Shown: positions 1 through 8,300 of the stretch, piece after piece
How the letters are laid out: each line of letters starts with the position of its first letter
Position numbering within the stretch: position 1 is the first letter of the stretch
DNA from: Candidatus Ozemibacter sibiricus
GTDB lineage: Bacteria; Muiribacteriota; Ozemobacteria; Ozemobacterales; Ozemobacteraceae
DNA: 64,000 nucleotides
Assembly (NCBI GenBank): GCA_003327425.1
Contig: QOQW01000014.1
Coordinates: forward strand, 62,001 to 126,000
Direction: 5' to 3'
Position numbers and translations under genes: made by a program
The notes under the pieces: generated by a model
Told to the model about the DNA's origin: nothing
The model's database searches: none
Seen by the model: the letters and a program-made list of their open reading frames with translations, nothing else

Positions 1-374
1 AGGACTTCGCCAAGAAGGTCAAGAAGGGCGACATCATCGTCGCCGGCAAATACTTCGGCTGTGGCAGCTCGCGCGAGCAGGCCGCCACCTGCCTGAAGGC
101 GGCCGGGGTCTCGGTGGTCATCGCCGAGAGCTTCGCCCGCATCTTCTATCGCAACGCCATCAACCTCGGTCTGCCGATCATGGTCTGTCCCGAGATCACC
201 AAGATCGTCGAAGCCGGGCATCAGCTCGAGGTCGAGCCGACGACCGGCGAGGTGAAGAACCTCACCACCGGCCAGACCGCCCGGGCCAAGGTGCTGCCGC
301 CGTTCATCCTCGAGATCCTGAGCGATGGCGGTCTCATCCCGCATCTTCAGAAGAAGTTGAAGAAGGCGTCCTGA
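1..374 (+). CDS. Aconitase/isopropylmalate dehydratase family small (swivel) subunit, 3' part
   Basis: The reading frame is open from base 3 to the TGA at 372-374, giving the last 123 residues; the start lies before the window. The segment GCGSSREQA near its beginning is the conserved small-subunit motif of 3-isopropylmalate dehydratase and homoaconitase/aconitase swivel domains, followed by the typical stretch [17 protein letters not shown]. The family hydrates and dehydrates a tricarboxylic or dicarboxylic acid together with a large Fe-S subunit, probably encoded just upstream outside the window. The next recognisable gene is an isocitrate/isopropylmalate dehydrogenase-family enzyme, so the pair may act in sequence. 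Whether the pathway is leucine synthesis (leuD), a homoaconitate step or the TCA cycle cannot be settled from this fragment. Confidence 0.88.
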   Translation, partial: DFAKKVKKGDIIVAGKYFGCGSSREQAATCLKAAGVSVVIAESFARIFYRNAINLGLPIMVCPEITKIVEAGHQLEVEPTTGEVKNLTTGQTARAKVLPPFILEILSDGGLIPHLQKKLKKAS

Positions 375-818
375 ATGGCCCGGCCGACGAAGATCGTGCG
401 GGCGCGGGTCGCCTGGGTGCGGCCCGGGTCGGCGCTGGCGGCGAGCCTGGCGCAGGTGATCCAGCGTTGGCGGGCGCGGCTGGCGGAGGCGCTCACCGCC
501 GCTGTTGGCGCGCCGGCGGTCGCCGATCGGCAGGCGTCGCTCGGGCTCTCGGCGGTCGGCGAGGGGCAGTCCCTTGCTGGCAGCCGGGGGGCGGGCGGGG
601 CCTCGTCGAGCGCGGCCGTCGTCGAGGGCGGCCCGGGGCGGGCCGTTCGGCCAGGCCAGGCCGGCCGCTTCCTGTTCGATGCCGGGCGGGCCTGTCTGGC
701 GGCCTGGGAGCGCTGGCACCAGCGCGCCCCCGCCCCCAGATGGGAGCCGACGTTCGTCTCGCACACGAGCGGCCCGGGGGGGCCCTCTCCCTCCCCGACC
801 CCGGTTTCGTCCTGTTGA
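375..818 (+). CDS. Possible hypothetical protein, weakly supported
   Basis: An ATG begins on the base after the stop of the swivel-domain gene, so translation could be coupled. The first 50 or so codons have a strong preference for G or C at the third position and give a believable basic helix-forming sequence (MARPTKIVRARVAWVRPG). After about residue 60 the product becomes Gly/Ala/Pro/Arg-rich low complexity and looks non-coding. No family is recognised. The rest of the interval to 970 shows no other convincing gene. It may be a real lineage-specific protein, a shorter protein, or only GC-rich spacer. Confidence 0.22.
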   Translation: MARPTKIVRARVAWVRPGSALAASLAQVIQRWRARLAEALTAAVGAPAVADRQASLGLSAVGEGQSLAGSRGAGGASSSAAVVEGGPGRAVRPGQAGRFLFDAGRACLAAWERWHQRAPAPRWEPTFVSHTSGPGGPSPSPTPVSSC

Positions 819-981
819 ACCCGACCTCGATGGCTGCCGACGGCTCCGCCCCTCGTTTGGATGCTGGATCCCGTAGGATGGGGGTCGAACCGCGACGAGC
901 AGGTGGGCGGCGGGCGAGCTGAGAGGTTTTGATCTGGCCAACTCATCAGAATCATCATCAGAAGAAGAGAAGGAGCGAACC

Positions 982-2112
982 ATGACGAAGAAGTATCGGA
1001 TTGCGTGGCTGCCGGGGGACGGCGTGGGCGTCGACGTGATGAACGCGGCGCGGCGGGTGCTCGATGCCATCGATTTCCCGGCCGAGTATGTGCATGGCGA
1101 CATCGGCTGGGAGTTCTGGTGCAAAGAGGGCAACCCCCTGCCCGACCGCACCATCAAGGTGCTGAAAGAGACCGATGTCGCCCTGTTCGGCGCCATCACC
1201 AGCAAGAACAAGGTCGATGCCGCCAAGGAGCTGGCCCCCGAACTGCAGGGCAAAGGGCTGGTCTACAAGTCGCCCATCGTCGGCATGCGGCAGATGTTCG
1301 ACCTGTACTCCTGCGTGCGGCCCTGCAAAGCGTTCCCCAAGAATCCGCTCAACTACAAGGAGAACATCGACATCACGGTGTTCCGTGAGAACACCGAAGG
1401 GCTCTATGCCGGCGTCGAGTTCTGTCCGATCCCTGACGAAGTGCGCCAGACGCTCGAGAAGCACAACAAAGCGATGGCCCGCTTCAATAAGCTGCCGCCG
1501 GGCGATGTCGCCATGTCGACCCGCATCATGACCCGCCAGGGCTGCGAGCGGATCATCCGCAAGGCGTTCGAGTTCGCCAAGGCGAACAAGAAGCCCAGCG
1601 TGACCCTGGTCGAGAAGCCCAACGTGCTGCGCGAGACCGGCGGGTTGATGCTCGACTGCATGAAGAAGGTGGCGGCCGAGTATCCGAACATCGAGTGGAG
1701 CGAAGGGAACATCGATGCCATGTGCATGTGGTTGCTGAAGAATCCCGAGCGCTACCACGTGCTGGTGGCCGAGAACATGTTCGGCGACATCGTCTCCGAC
1801 CTGTGCGCCCAGCTCGTCGGCGGGCTCGGGTTCGCCTACAGCGGCAACATCGGCGACAAGTACGCCGTGTTCGAGCCCACGCATGGCTCTGCCCCGAAAT
1901 ATGCCGGCCAGAACAAGGTCAACCCGCTGGCCACCATCCTGGCCGCCATGATGATGATCGAGTGGCTGGGCGAGAAGGACAAGGCTGCTGCGATCTACAA
2001 CGGGGTGGCGAAGGTCATCGCCGAGGGCAAGGCCCGCACCTACGACATGGGTGGCACCACGACCACGTCGGGCATGGCCGACGCGGTCATCGCCGCCATC
2101 AAGTCGCTGTAA
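982..2112 (+). CDS. Isocitrate/isopropylmalate dehydrogenase family enzyme, probably NADP-dependent
   Basis: This is a 376-residue beta-decarboxylating dehydrogenase that oxidises a 2-hydroxy acid carrying a 3-carboxylate and releases CO2. Visible family landmarks are the N-terminal GDGVG loop, the substrate-arginine segment ending SCVRPCK, FRENTEGLYAG with the catalytic Tyr, VEKPNVLRETGG with the catalytic Lys, and the metal-binding NMFGDIVSD. The cofactor loop reads HGSAPKYAGQNKVNP. The Lys-Tyr and Val positions match those that give E. coli isocitrate dehydrogenase its NADP preference, whereas NAD enzymes usually have Asp there. AGGAG at 971-975 supports the ATG. With the aconitase-type subunit upstream, isocitrate or homoisocitrate dehydrogenase is more likely than LeuB. 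The exact substrate is inference. Confidence 0.85.
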   Translation: MTKKYRIAWLPGDGVGVDVMNAARRVLDAIDFPAEYVHGDIGWEFWCKEGNPLPDRTIKVLKETDVALFGAITSKNKVDAAKELAPELQGKGLVYKSPIVGMRQMFDLYSCVRPCKAFPKNPLNYKENIDITVFRENTEGLYAGVEFCPIPDEVRQTLEKHNKAMARFNKLPPGDVAMSTRIMTRQGCERIIRKAFEFAKANKKPSVTLVEKPNVLRETGGLMLDCMKKVAAEYPNIEWSEGNIDAMCMWLLKNPERYHVLVAENMFGDIVSDLCAQLVGGLGFAYSGNIGDKYAVFEPTHGSAPKYAGQNKVNPLATILAAMMMIEWLGEKDKAAAIYNGVAKVIAEGKARTYDMGGTTTTSGMADAVIAAIKSL

Positions 2113-2143
2113 GAGGGCCTCGCCCGCCGGCTGGCCCGTCGGA

Positions 2144-2175
2144 CGCCGCACCGCCGCTGGACCGGCGGCGCGGCG
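2144..2175 (+). terminator. GC-rich hairpin after the dehydrogenase gene
   Basis: Arms 2144-2156 and 2163-2175 pair over 13 bases with one A-C mismatch around a six-base loop, 32 bases after the stop codon. No T tract follows, so intrinsic termination is only possible. The interval 2176-2500 holds one further hairpin and no convincing gene. Confidence 0.4.
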
Positions 2176-2351
2176 GTCAGCCAACCGGCCGAGGGTCGGG
2201 GCGTCGCCAGCGGGCGGCGGCGGACCACGGTCGGGAGCCGCCGGACCAGGTGGGCGGCGAGGTCGGCGGCGAGCTTGATGCCCGGGACGGGATGTGACGG
2301 TGGCGACGAGGCGGAGGGGCTGGCTCTGTCGCCGGCGGTTCCGGTATCATG

Positions 2352-2381
2352 GAGAGGGGCAAGGGGCGCCTTGCCCCTCTC
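2352..2381. repeat. Perfect 13-bp inverted repeat in an intergenic region
   Basis: GAGAGGGGCAAGG (2352-2364) is followed by a four-base loop and its exact reverse complement (2369-2381). There is no T run on either side. It lies between the dehydrogenase and the glycosyltransferase gene. It could be a processing or termination hairpin or the footprint of a small repeat. Confidence 0.5.
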
Positions 2382-2506
2382 GTGTTCCCTCGCGAGAAAG
2401 CGCGGGAACAGGCCACTGACGGTCGTCTCGGTCCGCCCCTCGCCGGACGGACGCCCTCGCCTGGCGATGGCTGGCAGGGACGGCCAGCGCTGGCCGGCGA
2501 TCGCTT

Positions 2507-4408
2507 GTGACCGCCGGCGGGCGTCGGGTCGGGGCGGCTGCATCGGCCTCTGAGGCTGGCGATGGTCGGCGCTTTCGCCGCAAGAAAGGGAAGCCAAGGG
2601 TGCTCGATATCTGGGTGATCGGGTCGGTGATCGCGCTGTCCACGCTAGGCACGATCATCGGCCTGCTGGCGCCGCGCGCCCTGGGGCTGGCCACGCCGCC
2701 GGAATACGGGAAGGGCCGGTATGTCGGCGGGCTGCCCGTGGTGCTGGCCACCCTCTGTCCGCTGCTGCATCCCGGCGTGCCGCTGACGACGGCCGACCTG
2801 GCCATCCCGGTCGGCGTCTGCCTGGCGGCCGGGCTCGGCCTGGCGCGCGACCTGCGTCGGCTGCGCCGGACCACCGGTTTGATCATCCTGACGCTGTGCT
2901 CCTTGGGGTGGGCCACCTGGAATCACGGCTTCGCCACCAGTTGGATGTGGTTCATCGAGGGGTTCTGGCCGCCGGTCGTCGTCCTGTCGCTGCTGGCCGC
3001 GTCGCTCGTCTACGAGATGCCGTTGCTGCTGACCGCGGTATCGGGCCTGACCTTCCTGCTGTTCTTCCCGACCCAGATGGCGACTCCGCCGTGGGCGGTG
3101 CTGTTCACGCTGCCCCTGCTGCTGGTGCCATCAGCCATGCTGGTGATGTGGTTCGGCTTCGGGCGGATGCGGCAGCTGGGGCATTCGGGACTGTTCGCCC
3201 TGAGCGCGTTGCTGGCCGGCGTTTCGCTGCTGGGGCGGTCGAAGACGCTTCTGCTCTTCGGGCTGCTGGTGCCGGCCATGGCGACGCTGTTCCCGGTGGC
3301 GGCGGTCTGCGCCCTGATTATCGCGTCGTTTCTGGGGAATGAACTCTACCAGGAGGGGGCGGCGGGAGGCGGCAGCCGGGCGGCTGGCAGCCGGACGCGG
3401 GTCTGGACGCTGCAGCGCGAGAGCGTGGTGCTCTACACCACGCTGGTCTTCCTGGCGGGGAATTTCGTCGTCCTGCTCGGGGTGGTCGATGCGCCGTGGT
3501 GGGCCTGGCTCTTCCTGGCGGTGTTGCTGGCTGGCACGGTGGCCGGTTTCTGGCGGACTTTCGCCCGGCGCGCGCCGCGCTCGGCGAACGGGGCCGTCGG
3601 CGGGCGGGTGCGCATCCTCGGGGTGGCCATCGATCCGGTCACACCAGACGAGGTGCTGGACCGCCTGGCTGGCTGGCTGGCCGGGCCGCCGGGCTTCTAC
3701 CATCTGGTGACCGCCGATTCCCTGGCGGTGCGGCGGGCCCGCGAAGATCCGGCGTTCGCGCGACTGCTCGAACAGGCCGCTCTGACGGTGCCGGACGGTG
3801 CGGGTCTGGTCTGGGCCGCCGATTTCCTGGGCACGCCGGTGCCCGGTCGGGTACCGGGGGTGGCGATGGTGCAGGAGATCTGCCAGCGGGCGGCCCGGCA
3901 GGGGTGGCCGGTGTACTTCCTGGGCGCGCGGCCGGGGGTGGCCCAGGCCGCCGCTGCCGCGCTGGCGGCGCGCTTCCCTGGCCTGACGGTGGCGGGCGTG
4001 CAGCATGGCTTCTTCCCGGCCGGGGGGCCGGAGGAAGAAGCGGTGCTGGCGGCGGTGCGGGCGGCCCGCCCGGCCATCGTCTTCGTGGCGATGGGAGTGC
4101 CGCGGCAGGAGGAGTTCATCGATCGGTTGCGGGCCCGGCCCGGGCTCGATCATCCGCTGGTGGCGATCGGGGTGGGAGGCAGCTTCGATGTGCTGTCGGG
4201 CCAGATTCCCCGGGCGCCGGTGCTGATGCAGCGGTTCGCCCTCGAGTGGCTGTTCCGGCTCTGGCAGGAACCGGCCCGCCTCGATCGGATCGCCCGCATT
4301 CCGGGCTTCGTCGTGCAGGTGCTGCGGGCCAAGTGGCGCTCCGATCAGCGGCTGCCCTCGTCGCGACGCGCCGCGGCGGCTCGTTCCGCCGACTCTCGCC
4401 CCGCGTGA
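2507..4408 (+). CDS. Polytopic membrane domain fused to WecG/TagA/CpsF-family glycosyltransferase
   Basis: Residues from about 367 to 603 are a WecG/TagA/CpsF (GT26) domain, with VTADSLAVRRAREDP, TVPDGAGLV, MGVPRQEEFIDR and GVGGSFDVLSGQIPRAP. GT26 enzymes add a sugar to a polyprenyl-linked acceptor, for example ManNAcA or ManNAc to Und-PP-GlcNAc, at the inner membrane. The first ~330 residues form about nine hydrophobic helices. They contain GRYVGGLPVVLA and GLGLARDLRRLR, which resemble the GG and DD regions of MraY/WecA phosphoglycosyltransferases, except that the catalytic DD reads RD. The likely role is cell-surface polysaccharide or glycolipid synthesis. The start used is a GTG; the in-frame GTG at 2600, with a purine-rich AAGGGAAG upstream, would drop 31 low-complexity residues and may be the real start. 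GT26 proteins are usually about 250 residues, so this is a fusion. Confidence 0.82.
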   Translation: MTAGGRRVGAAASASEAGDGRRFRRKKGKPRVLDIWVIGSVIALSTLGTIIGLLAPRALGLATPPEYGKGRYVGGLPVVLATLCPLLHPGVPLTTADLAIPVGVCLAAGLGLARDLRRLRRTTGLIILTLCSLGWATWNHGFATSWMWFIEGFWPPVVVLSLLAASLVYEMPLLLTAVSGLTFLLFFPTQMATPPWAVLFTLPLLLVPSAMLVMWFGFGRMRQLGHSGLFALSALLAGVSLLGRSKTLLLFGLLVPAMATLFPVAAVCALIIASFLGNELYQEGAAGGGSRAAGSRTRVWTLQRESVVLYTTLVFLAGNFVVLLGVVDAPWWAWLFLAVLLAGTVAGFWRTFARRAPRSANGAVGGRVRILGVAIDPVTPDEVLDRLAGWLAGPPGFYHLVTADSLAVRRAREDPAFARLLEQAALTVPDGAGLVWAADFLGTPVPGRVPGVAMVQEICQRAARQGWPVYFLGARPGVAQAAAAALAARFPGLTVAGVQHGFFPAGGPEEEAVLAAVRAARPAIVFVAMGVPRQEEFIDRLRARPGLDHPLVAIGVGGSFDVLSGQIPRAPVLMQRFALEWLFRLWQEPARLDRIARIPGFVVQVLRAKWRSDQRLPSSRRAAAARSADSRPA

Positions 4409-4610
4409 AGCAAGGCGGGGCCGCGCGCTGGTGGTGGCACAGCGAAGCGGCCGCTGGTTGTTCCTGACACCCTCCTTTTCACCGGCTCAGCGTGAGCAAA
4501 GGCCCTGCTTGCTGAGCGAGAGGGTGGGAGCGGTCACCGTCTCGTTCCTGATCAGAGGCTGGTGCCGCCGCGTCACGGCTGGCGGCTGCGGGGGCGGTCG
4601 TGGCGACAGG

Positions 4611-4649
4611 AAAACGGCCCCGCCTGCCGCGAGCCGCAGGCGGGGCCGT
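4611..4649 (-). terminator. Intrinsic terminator for the secreted-protein gene
   Basis: ACGGCCCCGCCTGC at 4614-4627 pairs perfectly with 4636-4649 around an eight-base loop. On the minus strand the stem is followed by a short T run (4614-4611 read TTTT). It lies just downstream of the stop of the minus-strand gene. Confidence 0.75.
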
Positions 4650-4672
4650 CCGCGAGGACCGGAAAACGCGGA

Positions 4673-5650
4673 CTACTTCTTGGGAGCGGCAGGCGCGGTC
4701 TGGGCCTGGACCTTCTTGATCATGTCCTCGAAGGCGGCCTTGTCCATGGCCAGGGTCAGTTTGGCCGTGGTCTCGCCGCCTTCGATCTTGGCGGCCTTGA
4801 AGGCCTGGGAGATGGCGGGCACGTCCTGCGACCAGGCGGCCATGGCGTCCATGACGTTCTTCAGGGCGTCTTTCACCTTGGCGGTGTCATCTTTCTTCTC
4901 GACTTCGCCGGCCAGTTCGAAGGCGAACTGCTTGTCGTAGGCGAGGCTGAACAGCACGGCCTTCACCGCGGCGAAATTGGCGCTGACCGGGTCGGTCTGG
5001 GCTTCCTTGACCCACTGCGGGGAGACCACGACTCCGCCCCAGAGGGCAGCCTCGGGGCTGGCTTGCTTGACGACCTTGGCGAAGGCGGCGTTGGTCATGA
5101 TGCCTTTGTCCTTGCCGGTCTTGATCTTGATGACGTGATCGACGATGGCGGGAGTGCCGAGCAGGATGGTGTTCTTGTCGAGGAAGACGCTGAGACCGGT
5201 CTCGACCGCCTTGCCTTTGAGGGCGTCGAACCCGCCGACCTTCTCGAGGCTGACCTGGGCCGCCATGTCAGGATCGGCCTTGACCAGCTCGATGATGCGG
5301 CCGGTGTCGAAGTCGCCATGGAACAGGAGGCCGGGCATGGGATGACCGGTCTCCTGGTCGGTGAGGGCGGTCAGGAAGACGACGACGGTCTTGAGGCTTT
5401 TCTTGGGATCGAGGCCGGTCTTCTGGACGAAGTCCTGCATGGCCTTCTGCGACTCCTCGGTATTGGCGCCGAACTGGTCGAAGAGCTTCTGGATGATGTC
5501 GAGACCGACGACCTTGGGCATGTTGATCTGCATGACGAACTGGGCTTCGATGGGCACCAGGTCGAGCAGGGCGCCGAAGGCGGAACCGGTGGACAGGGCC
5601 AGGCACAGCAGGCTGATGGCAAGCAGGGACCGGATGGCTGGGCGTTTCAT
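4673..5650 (-). CDS. Secreted DUF3352-like protein of unknown function
   Basis: This is a 325-residue protein with an N-terminal signal peptide (about residues 1-27, ending in SAFGA), so it is probably exported. The mature part has an alternating pattern of short strands and helices, with phrases such as GLDPKKSLKTVVVFL and LLFHGDFDTGRIIELV. These resemble DUF3352-type proteins, which lack a biochemical function. GAGGAGGAAG stands nine bases before the ATG, and a sigma-70-like promoter lies about 100 bases upstream. A protein of similar length, signal peptide and layout is encoded at 20035-21159 and may be a distant paralogue. It ends in a lysine- and alanine-rich tail. Confidence 0.75.
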   Translation of the reverse strand: MKRPAIRSLLAISLLCLALSTGSAFGALLDLVPIEAQFVMQINMPKVVGLDIIQKLFDQFGANTEESQKAMQDFVQKTGLDPKKSLKTVVVFLTALTDQETGHPMPGLLFHGDFDTGRIIELVKADPDMAAQVSLEKVGGFDALKGKAVETGLSVFLDKNTILLGTPAIVDHVIKIKTGKDKGIMTNAAFAKVVKQASPEAALWGGVVVSPQWVKEAQTDPVSANFAAVKAVLFSLAYDKQFAFELAGEVEKKDDTAKVKDALKNVMDAMAAWSQDVPAISQAFKAAKIEGGETTAKLTLAMDKAAFEDMIKKVQAQTAPAAPKK

Positions 5651-5751
5651 GGGTTGGGTGCTTCCTCCTCTGAGTGAGTTGATCTGAGCAGGCCGCGGGG
5701 CCGGCCGGACGTCCCGATAAACGGGGCCGCCCCGAGGCGGATTGCGATTCC

Positions 5752-5781
5752 ATCATAGGATCGCCGGCCCGACAAAGTCAA
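5752..5781 (-). promoter_or_regulatory. Sigma-70-type promoter
   Basis: On the minus strand, TTGACT (5781-5776) and TATGAT (5757-5752) are 18 bases apart. Transcription would start near 5745 and give a leader of about 95 bases before the ATG at 5650. Both boxes are close to consensus. Confidence 0.7.
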
Positions 5782-6058
5782 CGATTTCGAAAGCGAAGCA
5801 GAAAGGCCTTCTGGCATAACTGTGCCGACTGCCCAAGTGATTGAGGTTCTTGTTTCGGAAGGTCTAAGCTCTGACATCCCGAGAGCTCTTGCTCCATCCG
5901 CCTACGTTTTGGGCGCTGGAAGGCCGAAAGGAGACTTGCCGTTATCTTGTCTTGCCGAAGTGAAGCGCTAAAGCATCAAAAGAGGTTGAAGGAGCATCAG
6001 CCAAGAAACTATTCGGTTCATCCGACAAGAGCGAACTTCGTCACATGAATTGCCATGA

Positions 6059-6361
6059 TCTTCCGCTGGAAGAATGGGATACTGCAAAACTCGCAAGCCA
6101 TGCGCTTCATCGTCGTGGTTCTGGTGCATTCAAGTTAACGGCCAGGCGAGGGTTGGCGACATCGCCTTGACAGCGAACGAGTTCAAGATGATCGAATGCC
6201 TCAAGCAAGAAAATTGGCTCTCCGTCGTGTATAATGGTGCGAGCTGTTCAGAGATCCATCGGTTGCAGAATCCTGTGGCGATGCCGTGGGGATCCGTCGT
6301 CCGGATCGAACCCTACCACCTCGAGGTCGATATGATCAAACCTCGGAGCGAGAAATGCTGA
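6059..6361 (+). pseudogene. Remnant of a DUF3883-like (Mrr-fold) C-terminal domain
   Basis: The frame opens at 6059 and ends at TGA 6359-6361. The conceptual product contains IQVNGQARVGDIALTANEF followed by WLSVVYNGASCSEIHRLQNP. This matches the pattern of DUF3883 C-terminal domains (IEVKG..., LT.NE, WLYVVYN, I.NP) seen in restriction and helicase proteins. The core IEVKG reads IQVNG, so the nuclease-like Glu and Lys are replaced, and no N-terminal part is found in any frame. The stop overlaps the ATG of the ATPase gene (ATGCTGA), which suggests a once intact, translationally coupled gene. GC content drops here, as in the ATPase-TOPRIM pair. The preceding stretch 5782-6058 holds no recognisable gene. 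Confidence 0.5.
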
Positions 6362-7680
6362 AGCGAGTGAAAATAACCAACTTCAAGTCTCTGAGGGATT
6401 TCGAGATCGAGTTTGGCCCGCTGGGAGTCATTGTGGGGCCCAACGCCGCCGGGAAGAGCAATCTCTTCGATGCGCTGCAGCTGTTGTCCCGCCTGGTGAC
6501 GTGCAAGACCCTGAAGGAAGCGTTCTCGCCACCGTATCGCGGCCTTCCCCTCGAATCGTTTTCGTTCGGCAAGGAAGGTATCGAGGGTTTGCTCAAAGAA
6601 GCGAGCGCGGCGTTCACCATCGAAGCAGATGTCGAGTTGTCGCCTTCAACCATCGATCGTGTCAACCGGCACATTCGGGAGATGAAACGGCCCAACAAGC
6701 ATGGGGAACACCCCACCACCGACGCCAGAAACGAGGCGGCGCTGGCCTTCGTGCGAGAACGGAACCTCCGATACCGGATCGAGGTCGAGATTCTGCCCCA
6801 GTCGGGCATCCTGCGAGTGGCCGATGAGTTCCTCTGCCCGCTCAATCGGGAGGGAAGAGAGACCAAGCGGCGGCGCCCCTTCTTGGAACGAATGGGAGAC
6901 CGCATTCATCTGCGTATGGAGGGGCAAGCCCATCCCACCTATTTCGAGCGGTATCTCGATCACAGTATTCTGTCCTTACCCTTGTATCCTCCGCACTATC
7001 CGCACCTTACCGCTTTTCGGCAGGAATTGGCCAACTGGCTGTTCTTCTACTTCGAGCCGCGCGAGCGGATGCGGGTGGCCAACCCCATCAAAGAAGTGCG
7101 CCATATTGGCATGATGGGCGAAGAGTTGGCAGCGTTCCTGAATACCCTCAAAGCGACCGAGCCGGCCCAGTTTGAGGCCATCGAAAAAGCGCTGCGAATC
7201 ATCATTCCCTCGGCCAGAGGATTGGATATCAAGCCAAATTCCCTGGGCGAAGTGGAATTGCGCCTCTTGGAGGGCGACACCCCCATTCCGGCCAGAGTGC
7301 TTTCGGAAGGCACGCTGCGGATCATCGGCCTGCTGGCTCTGATGAGTTCTCAGGATCCTCCCGCTCTGATCGGTTTCGAGGAGCCTGAGAACGGGATCCA
7401 TCCACGGCGGATCCAGTTGGTTGCCGAACTTCTCAAAAGCCGGCTGGCGGAAGGGAATACGCAAGTTCTGGCCACGACCCATTCGGCGATCCTGTGCGAC
7501 TACATTCCCCCTGACTGCCTGCTTGTCTGTCGGAATGACCAAGGTCGATCGGTGATCACCCCGTTCACCGGCGAGGGCCTGTTCCGCAAGCCGGCCATCG
7601 ATGACGCGCTGGCCGAGCCCCCGATGTTCGAGGAAACCCCCACTTCGGTCCGCATCCTCAGGGGGGACCTTGATGCCTGA
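6355..7680 (+). CDS. SMC/OLD-like AAA ATPase of a probable defence pair
   Basis: This is a 441-residue ATPase. The N-terminal strand VKITNFKSLRDFEIEFG is typical of the AAA_15/AAA_21 RecF-like group. Walker A is GPNAAGKSN (about 28-36), the ABC-type signature LSEGTLRI begins at about 316, Walker B LIGFEEPENG lies at 338-347, and the switch His is in ATTHS (373-377). The ATG at 6355 has GGAG at 6345-6348. The gene overlaps the next one by eight bases (ATGCCTGA), so both proteins are made together. Such ATPases sense invasion and control a nuclease partner in OLD, PARIS, AbiL and RloAB systems. Antiphage function is inferred from this pairing. The lower GC content suggests acquisition. Confidence 0.85.
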   Translation: MLKRVKITNFKSLRDFEIEFGPLGVIVGPNAAGKSNLFDALQLLSRLVTCKTLKEAFSPPYRGLPLESFSFGKEGIEGLLKEASAAFTIEADVELSPSTIDRVNRHIREMKRPNKHGEHPTTDARNEAALAFVRERNLRYRIEVEILPQSGILRVADEFLCPLNREGRETKRRRPFLERMGDRIHLRMEGQAHPTYFERYLDHSILSLPLYPPHYPHLTAFRQELANWLFFYFEPRERMRVANPIKEVRHIGMMGEELAAFLNTLKATEPAQFEAIEKALRIIIPSARGLDIKPNSLGEVELRLLEGDTPIPARVLSEGTLRIIGLLALMSSQDPPALIGFEEPENGIHPRRIQLVAELLKSRLAEGNTQVLATTHSAILCDYIPPDCLLVCRNDQGRSVITPFTGEGLFRKPAIDDALAEPPMFEETPTSVRILRGDLDA

Positions 7681-8263
7681 TCTGCTGCTGTTCGTGGAAG
7701 ATACGGCCCATGAAACGTTTTTGACCGCTTTGTGTCGCCGGGTGGTGGCCGAAGCAGGCCTTTCTCTCGCCATCCATTCGCGGCATGCCCAGGGCGGGGC
7801 CGGTCGGATGACCCGCGCGCTGCAGGAGTTTTTCGTCGATCTTCAGCGCGCGGCCACGGCGCGGCCTGCGGCGGTGATCGTCGCCCGGGATGCCAATTGC
7901 CTCGGTTGGACCGAGCGGCGGAAGGAATTGTTGAAAGTCCTGCGGCGCAGGGAGGCCTTTCCGGTCATTCTCGCTATTCCGGATCCCCACATCGAACGAT
8001 GGTTCCTGATCGATTCCCAGGCGTTCAAGGCCGTGTTCCGTCGTGGTTGTGCGGCGCCCGATCAGAAATGCGCCCGGGATCGGTACAAGAATCTGTTCCA
8101 GCAGGCCATCCGCGAAGCCGGCCGAATCCCCCTTTTCGGGGGATACGAACACGTTCCTGATCTCGTCCGCCACCTTGACCTGGAGTTCCTGGCGAGGCAG
8201 GATCGTTCTTTTGCCCTGTTCATGCAGGATTTAACCAATGCTCTGAATGAGCTGAAAAGATAG
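7673..8263 (+). CDS. TOPRIM-like partner of the ATPase (DUF4276/RloB-like)
   Basis: This is a 196-residue protein that begins LLLFVEDTAHETFL. The acidic residue after strand one, the Asp in ARDANC (about 73) and the segment DPHIERWFLID (about 104-114) resemble the pattern of RloB/DUF4276 TOPRIM-fold proteins, where the last motif is usually NP.FE.W.L. These proteins are thought to be metal-dependent nucleases released or activated by the neighbouring ATPase. The ATG overlaps the ATPase stop. No other subunit follows; the next gene, an exported hydrolase, is 37 bases away. Family assignment rests on motif pattern and context rather than strong similarity. Confidence 0.65.
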   Translation: MPDLLLFVEDTAHETFLTALCRRVVAEAGLSLAIHSRHAQGGAGRMTRALQEFFVDLQRAATARPAAVIVARDANCLGWTERRKELLKVLRRREAFPVILAIPDPHIERWFLIDSQAFKAVFRRGCAAPDQKCARDRYKNLFQQAIREAGRIPLFGGYEHVPDLVRHLDLEFLARQDRSFALFMQDLTNALNELKR

Positions 8264-8300
8264 GATTGCGAGAACGCACACCCACGAGTAGGGCTGTCAG

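Noticed and set aside
5647-5877. 76-codon minus-strand frame upstream of the secreted protein
   Set aside because: It covers the promoter and leader of that gene and has no ribosome site or known motif.
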